Assembly: GCA_003864495.1 (NCBI GenBank)
Contig: ML133455.1
Span: 3,277,767-3,341,766, forward strand
Length of the DNA: 64,000 bases
DNA from: Nemopilema nomurai
Taxonomy: Eukaryota > Cnidaria > Scyphozoa > Rhizostomeae > Rhizostomatidae
Reading direction: 5' to 3'
Positions 59,262 through 64,000 of this stretch are shown here, one piece after another; the first letter of the stretch is position 1, and each line of letters starts with the position of its first letter. The notes under the pieces were generated by a model. It saw only the letters and a program-made list of their open reading frames with translations. It had not been told where the DNA came from and searched no databases. Both the position numbers and the translations under genes were made by a program.

Positions 59262-60367
59262 CTGCTGATAACGTCAAATTGGTAACCGATCAATTCTGAG
59301 TGGAAAAATCCTTAATACTTTTCATAAGACCGCCAATATGTTAGATTATCTATGATTTTTTGGCAAAAACGAAATCGTCAATCTTTTGATCTCCATGCAA
59401 TACTTCTGCTGTCATTTCTACTTCGCCTCTCAGGTGTTGCGTTGAGAACAAATGAACAGAATGTTTTTAAGACAAGGATGAATAATAAATAATCCTCAGA
59501 CATATTTGTTTATTCTGCTTTCTGTTTGAGATCATAATCTGTTTCAATCCAAAATATTAAAAAAACTCAGTTGAGCCCTAGTAAACGTCCATTTAGGCTT
59601 GCTGTAAATTAATTCAACAGCCAGAAACATCCTCATTGCCTTCCTTGGCAATATGAAATGGAGACATTGCCCCAATTAGGTGCTTTTCAGCTACACAGAG
59701 CTACAGTCTTTTTATATACCAGTCAGCAGCATGAAATTGCAGGGAAATTGCAGAGGAAGACATTTAAAAAGTAGTCCCTGAATTCGCTCCTGAATAAGAA
59801 AACTCAATATTTCCATTAATGTCACTCTGTCCAATTAATGTTGAAGCTGAGAACATTCTTTTCCCAGACAAAGCATTTATAGTGAATGAAAGAAAGTGTA
59901 AACCAATCATCGCGTTTACATCACGAAATGACCCTCTGGGAGTAATTACCACGTGGCAAAATTCAATTCCCAAACCCATTAGCATCAAATTAGGGGAGTT
60001 TTAGCTTTGCACCACCAATAACAGCAACGTTTCAGAAGTTATTTCAAGAAATCCATGAATGCAATTTGTCTGAACAGAACTTTTCATTGGGCTCGTTAGT
60101 GTTCTGTCTTCAAAATTTCCTGATTAATGCTTTTTGAATGGTGCAATAAGCGCAAGTCCAATTTTCCTGGCAAGCAAGTCCATTTTCTAATAGTTTTACG
60201 ATTCAAGTTTTCATACCTAACTGCACATCGTCAGATCTTAACGTGCTCTTCACTTTTGCCTTGTGCAAGAATGAGGTCTCTTGTAGCCCAAAATTGTTAC
60301 ACCATGGAAGTGCAATCCCTAACGTATTTAAACCAGTCGATGACGAATTTTATTCACCATCCGAGGG
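59262..60367. other. No gene seen
   Basis: No supported exon, RNA gene or complete element. Confidence 0.4.
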
Positions 60368-60472
60368 ACAAATCAATTAAAAAAATCTCGTACACCTTTT
60401 TGTGAAAATCCTGTTCTAAAATACAAAATAATTCTTAGAAATCCTATTGTTTTCGTGGAAATCTCGTACGTG
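60368..60472. mobile_element. Worn copy of the 130-bp hAT-type MITE
   Basis: Shares gagggacaaatc at the left, then aaatcctattgttttcgtgg and aatctcgtacg, with the copies at 26803 and 37191. The right terminus is missing and no duplication is seen. Confidence 0.55.
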
Positions 60473-61545
60473 GACCAAAGAACTGTTGTAAGGATTTCAA
60501 CAATTTTTGCAGGAATTGTATGTTGCATGGTTGAGATGTCCAAATCAATAATTGATTATTTCACAGTTCATGCATTAAGTTAGGCTGTAGTTTTGATAAT
60601 ATTGCGAAAAGAGAACAGAAAGGACGTTGTTGATGGGGTCTACAAATGTTGCCATGAAAAGGTACAAAAAGTTTATATTCCTTCAAAGAGTGACGTAGAA
60701 CGCTCCGCTACCGTACTGTTTTGCTACCAACTCCCACGGCGTAGTTTAAATTTTTTGAAGAAATTGTTTTATTTCATTGTCAACTACTGGCAATATAAGA
60801 TAACTTGACTTTCTTCACATTTATTGCTCTTTCAGTTGGCTTGCAAATGAGTTCAAAGTTGCTTCCCTTGGTCTCTAGCCTCAGTTTTCATTTCCTTTTA
60901 AATCATTCAAAATTGCAATATGACATAGTCAAAAGCCAGCCAATTACTTATTAAGTTTTGGCACTATGACATTGCAATATGACAAAGAGATTAAGTTTTG
61001 GCACTAAAGAAGACACACAACGACAAAATGTTTAGAGACGGTAGAAACAAAACAGTGTTACAGAATGCACTGAAAGAGAAAGAGCTTTCAACTGGTTAAC
61101 CAATGGAGAGAGGAGGCCATCATATCTCTTTCCGTAAAACAGGAGCCAATCACCTTTAAGATATGAGCTCATATAAGTATTCACACCCTCTGATAATCAT
61201 GCTTTCTGCAAATTTTTGAAATACTATTTTGCAATGGTCAAAGAGAAATATTTGCAAACAGGCTGCCTTGGCCAGTTTCAGATTTATAAGCTTTACGGCA
61301 AGACTTGACATTTCCTTGATAACTGTCCACGTTCCTCGTAAATCAGCCTACAATTAAGCTGAGGCTAGTCATGAACAAACCTGTGTTTTCTTGCCACTGT
61401 GGGTCTTTGTTGTTTTGGGTAGAAATCTTATCGCAGCGGCCGGGCCCAAAACTTTGCCTCAGGTCAGTTAGCGAGACGAACAAACCGTATACTGAATCGA
61501 TTTGTTACCAATCTATTTGGTACATTTACTGGCTTTGTCCCCAAT
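60473..61545. other. No gene seen
   Basis: No supported exon. A phrase ttaagttttggcactatgacattgcaatatgaca is partly duplicated near 60915-61010. Confidence 0.4.
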
Positions 61546-61600
61546 ATGAGAAGTTTTCATGGGCATGAGAAGTTTTCATGGGCATGAGAAGTTTTCATTC
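61546..61600. repeat. 19-bp tandem repeat, 3 copies
   Basis: atgagaagttttcatgggc starts at 61546, 61565 and 61584; the last copy diverges at its end. Confidence 0.85.
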
Positions 61601-61729
61601 TGGGCTTAATATTATGGACAACCAAGCGAAACCATGGAAAGGTCTCATTCTGGGTGTCACTACTTTTGTATATTTGCTTGTTTCATCTTTATGAAAAAAA
61701 TTGTGGAATTTATTCTCTTGTTATTTCCC

Positions 61730-62127
61730 TAACCCCTTATTCTTGCGCTCGCAACGTGTTTGCTCGTGCGACAATGGATTTGAACAGTGGACGTCTCGCC
61801 TTGATGTTGAGGCTCCATTGTTCGAAGCGCGCTGTGCGTTATGACGTTGCAGGATTTGGTGGTCTTTGTGCGTCGTCAAGCGCTTTGCCTTCCCTCTGTC
61901 TTCGCAACGAAAGCAAGAAGAGCTTCTCCAAGGCGACAAGGTAGCCGTGACGACAACTGCTTGCCAATCTTCAGGATTTGCTCATTTCATACATCGATCG
62001 GTAGGTGAAACCATTGTGCTGCTTATTCGACCTTCACCAACAGTCTCTCAGTATTCTCTGTTCAACTATCTTCAGCCAATTTCGTCTCAACCGTTCTCAT
62101 AAACTGCGTAAATTCAAAATGGAGGAG
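61730..62127 (+). promoter_or_regulatory. Possible promoter and first exon (weak)
   Basis: A CpG-richer stretch (61740-61960) precedes ttcaaaATGGAGGAG (ATG 62119) directly followed by a donor-like gtaaat. This resembles a short first coding exon with its 5'UTR. No downstream exon was found before the window ends, and the frames across the stretch on either strand are unrecognised. Confidence 0.25.
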
Positions 62128-62830
62128 GTAAATATTACGAATTTCTCATGATCGTGATTTCTGTAGAATACTCGCTACTAATTTGATGGTATTGCTTGTT
62201 CCGGGGTCCATCATTGATTACTATTAGAATAGGTTTAAGAATCATGAACTCGAATGAAAGTATATTCTTGAAGATCGATAGCCTTTTGTTGGGTTGTTTG
62301 GCATGTAAATCCATGCAGTTTTGACATGGTTTGCCGCCGTGTTCGGGTCGGCCTTTCGCCATGTATATATGATTGTACCTACCAGTAAGGCCTAACTGGA
62401 TGGAGGCCCATCTTGTTTAATAGGCTCTGCCTTATGTGGTGCCTTAAATTAGTTTTCTGTCCCGATAAAAGCATTTATATACCGATTATAATTTAATAAA
62501 CTTTAGGCGGCAAGTCTCGTATTAACACCAGTGTCATTCATGGTGGTTTCCTTGTGTTCTCGTAACGGCAACCTCCCCGTTCTTAACATGGAAATTCAAG
62601 CGACCAGGGCAAACCTTTTGGACTTTTGCGAATTAGCATGGCACGGTCTTTATATTTTTACATGAAAATAATAAATCTCTTGAAGAGTTATTGCTGTTTG
62701 TTTTAATTAATAAATGTCATTGAGTTAAGTGTGAATTTTAATTTAAGTTTCTAAATTTTTTATTTTTGTTAGTGTTTTGAAATCAACATGCAAAATTCCT
62801 ATAATACCATGGGCTGGAATGAATGTTCTA
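62128..62830. other. No gene seen
   Basis: AT-rich, with AATAAA-type words near 62490 and 62670. No supported feature. Confidence 0.35.
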
Positions 62831-62915
62831 AGATCTAGGATTTATTTAAAAAGATCTAGGATTTATTTAAAAAGATCTAGGATTTATTTAAAAAAATCTA
62901 GGATTTATTTAGGAT
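62831..62915. repeat. 21-bp tandem repeat, 4 copies
   Basis: agatctaggatttatttaaa-type units start at 62831, 62852, 62873 and 62894; the last copy begins aatctagg. Confidence 0.9.
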
Positions 62916-64000
62916 TTATCTAGTCATGTACCAGGAGCCCCAATCAATAAGAAAGTTTCTGTAAAGCAAATTTTCAATGAGAAATGTGTTTTAAGAGTCA
63001 CTACTTTTAATCTTTACCATTAATGCTTTTTAATGTTAATGCAAGTTTTGATCTTGTCAAAAAATAAACTATTTATACCTTAAATATGTTAAAAGTAGTG
63101 AAATTGCACTCAGGAAACTACAAATTTCTGGGTTGATTGCTTTATTTTGGATCAGAATCCAAATCCTATGTCTTCCAACTTATAAATTTCTGTGCTCCTG
63201 TTTATCTTTTTACCTTTTCACTGTCTTTTTTTACTAAGAGTCTCCTACTCACTTTCATTTCATTATTCATCCCATTTCAGTGTTTATGTCATCTTCAAAT
63301 GCTTAGCTTCCTGAAAACAATTGATAGATACATTTAAGCCTGTTTTAACAAAGATCATGAGTAAGGGTAGTCATTTAGGAGTTATTAAAAAATAAATAGA
63401 CAGTTATAAATGCATCTATGCAGACTTCTATTCAAATAACTATTCTTTGAGGTTACAGTAACTCTAAATGCCATTTCACTTGATCAAAGTTGAATTTCTA
63501 CCTCTAATCACTATTTTAAAATCCTTTAATCTTATACCTTACCATTCAAATGATTATATGATATTTCAAAGAAAAACAAAATCCATTTGAAATCCTTAAT
63601 ACTATATCAAGTTTTAAAAAGCCTGAAATTATCATTTAAATATCTTGCTGCTCACTTAATTCTTTCTGCTTTTGCACACACAAGCCCTAATAATTGATGA
63701 GTGGAAACTAGCTGTCTCCAATTCTTGATTTTCAACAAATAAATTACAATTCAGTTTATTTGAAGTGAGAAAATAATCCATTTAAAGTTAAAATTAGCAT
63801 TTTCCATTATGTCCCGCAACAAATTTTTTAATGTCCAGTCTCTTGGATATAAGAATGGAGATTTATTGGGAAATTGTTTTGGTTGACTATGCAGCAATTT
63901 ATATTTAGTGCAAAAGCAATAAGAATTTTGAAATACCATATCAGTTAGTGATGCTTTCCATTTTGGTTTGAGCTGTGAACATTAGTGAAGCTTGCCAACT
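62916..64000. other. No gene seen
   Basis: Strongly AT-rich. Frames are short and no splice-flanked exon is supported. Confidence 0.4.

Overview
The window is eukaryotic. It is AT-rich, its genes are split by GT-AG introns that keep the reading frame, and the space between them is filled with transposon remains and tandem repeats. No bacterial operon structure is visible. The dense mix of non-autonomous DNA elements, a BEL/Pao retroelement, a non-LTR reverse transcriptase relic and an XPG-like repeat protein suits a marine invertebrate. A cnidarian (coral or anemone-like) is my best guess, held with low confidence.

Three multi-exon plus-strand genes can be read by joining exons with matching splice phases. 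(1) 384-3822 is the 3' part of a gene coding for two SPRY-type domains joined by a Ser-rich linker; its 5' end lies before the window. (2) 8123-13897 is a complete 11-exon, 687-residue FYB/ADAP-PRAM1-like adaptor. It has six YDDV tyrosine motifs, a charged helical segment, a helically extended SH3 domain and further YxxV/I motifs to the C-terminus. It is the most interesting gene here. (3) 24716 to about 40137 is an unrecognised 260-290 residue acidic, Ser-rich protein in six exons. Its long introns hold a hAT-type MITE, an antisense BEL/Pao relic and other repeats.

Between and after the genes: 13898-16400 is largely empty. 16415-18704 is a decayed minus-strand transposon-like gene with an XPG/FEN1-like signature, invaded by about 64 copies of an 11-bp repeat. 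19700-22440 holds dispersed repeats and a nested MITE. 23480-24430 is a LINE relic. 34628-38225 is the BEL/Pao relic, itself carrying a MITE with a perfect 8-bp target duplication. 42538-42708 is a perfect 46-bp inverted repeat. 45892-48047 is about 90 nearly identical 24-bp units. From 48 kb on, coding evidence is weak: one GC-rich candidate first exon (54941-55064), a phase-compatible candidate last exon (59167-59261) and a possible promoter and first exon near 61.7-62.1 kb.

The genes show no shared pathway. The adaptor stands alone as a signalling scaffold; in mammals such YDDV motifs are docking sites for the SH2 domain of SLP-76.
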